Assembly (NCBI GenBank): GCA_002429615.1
Contig: DJAN01000289.1
Location: forward strand, 1-8,389
Origin: Lysobacteraceae bacterium UBA6001
Lineage (GTDB): Bacteria > Pseudomonadota > Gammaproteobacteria > Xanthomonadales > Xanthomonadaceae
Direction of reading: 5' to 3'
Length of the DNA: 8,389 nucleotides
This document shows, piece after piece, positions 7,919-8,389 of the stretch (positions are counted from its first letter, which is position 1; each line of letters begins with the position of its first letter). The notes under the pieces were generated by a model that had not been told where the DNA came from, did no database searches, and saw only the letters and a program-made list of their open reading frames with translations. The position numbers were made by a program, and so were the translations under genes.

Positions 7919-8389
7919 ATGCTGCTCCGGGTAATCACTACCCTGGCCGTCGCGGCGACCCTCGTGGTCGCCGCGCCGGTGCATGCGCAGCGCGCCAGCC
8001 TCGCCGACCGCGTGGCCGTGCTCGAAGCGCAGGCCAATAACAGCCAGGCCAATACCGATCTGCTCAACCAGCTGCAGGAACTGCGCTCTACCGTGCAGAA
8101 CCTCCAGTCCACCGTCGAGCAGCTGCAGCACGAGAACGAACAGCTCAAGCAGACCAGCAAGGACCAGTACCTGGACCTGGATGGCCGCTTGAACCGGCTG
8201 GAAGGAACGGGAGGCGCCACGCCGCCGTTGCCGCCGGCCAACACCCCGGCCCCCGCGCCGACGGGCAAGCCCGCCGCCGCCAAGCCGGCTGCCGCCGCCG
8301 CCGTGCAGGAACGCGCGCCGTCGGTGCATGGCGATCCGGGCGCGCTTGCCGCCAATGGCGACGAGCGCACCGCCTACAACGTCGCCTTC
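7919..8389 (+). CDS. cpoB: CpoB (YbgF), Tol-Pal coordinator protein, 5' part only
   Basis: From ATG 7919 the frame is open through 157 codons to the window edge, so the gene is truncated by the window, not broken. The protein begins with a Sec signal peptide (cut expected after VHA at residue 23). A coiled coil at about 25-95 follows, rich in Leu, Gln and Glu and ending in GRLNRLEG, as in the CpoB trimerisation domain. Next is an Ala/Pro-rich linker (about 96-145). The last residues, DERTAYNVAF, look like the start of the first TPR repeat. CpoB acts in the periplasm with TolA and PBP1B to link outer-membrane constriction to peptidoglycan synthesis. It lies 6 nt after pal and has only a weak ribosome site, so coupling to pal is likely. 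The rest of the TPR domain is beyond the window. Confidence 0.9.
   Translation, partial: MLLRVITTLAVAATLVVAAPVHAQRASLADRVAVLEAQANNSQANTDLLNQLQELRSTVQNLQSTVEQLQHENEQLKQTSKDQYLDLDGRLNRLEGTGGATPPLPPANTPAPAPTGKPAAAKPAAAAAVQERAPSVHGDPGALAANGDERTAYNVAF

Overview
The window is a GC-rich stretch of bacterial chromosome packed with genes on the + strand. It reads as a member of the Xanthomonadaceae/Lysobacteraceae (Xanthomonas, Stenotrophomonas, Lysobacter, Luteimonas and relatives). The evidence is the high GC, the gene order ruvA-kup-ruvB-ybgC-tolQRAB-pal-cpoB, and the close resemblance of RuvB and Pal to what I recall of that family. I cannot name the genus from sequence alone.

Layout: (1) 1-65, the last 20 codons of ruvA (Holliday-junction binding). 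(2) 125-2041, kup, a low-affinity K+ uptake transporter inserted between ruvA and ruvB. (3) 2150-3184, ruvB, the branch-migration ATPase, preceded by a GC hairpin. (4) 3181-5889, ybgC, tolQ, tolR and tolA, joined by short gaps or overlaps (ruvB/ybgC 4 nt, tolR/tolA 11 nt). (5) 5890-6019, a 130-nt gap with an AT-rich part and three TGTTCAC copies, a plausible second promoter. (6) 6020-7336, tolB. (7) 7337-7399, a short AT-rich gap before pal. (8) 7400-7912, pal. (9) 7919-8389, the 5' part of cpoB (ybgF), cut by the window edge.

The main theme is the complete Tol-Pal envelope machine. TolQ and TolR form the proton-driven inner-membrane motor, TolA is the periplasm-spanning arm, TolB is the periplasmic beta-propeller, Pal is the peptidoglycan-binding outer-membrane lipoprotein, and CpoB is the periplasmic TPR partner linking the system to peptidoglycan synthesis. 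YbgC is the hotdog-fold thioesterase that usually leads the operon. The first third carries the RuvAB recombination machinery, and ruvB appears translationally coupled to ybgC.

I found no mobile element, CRISPR array, RNA gene or clearly undescribed system. This is a conserved housekeeping region. The items worth a second look are small: gene-order coupling, start-site choices, intergenic repeats, and family-level variations in TolQ, TolA and Pal.
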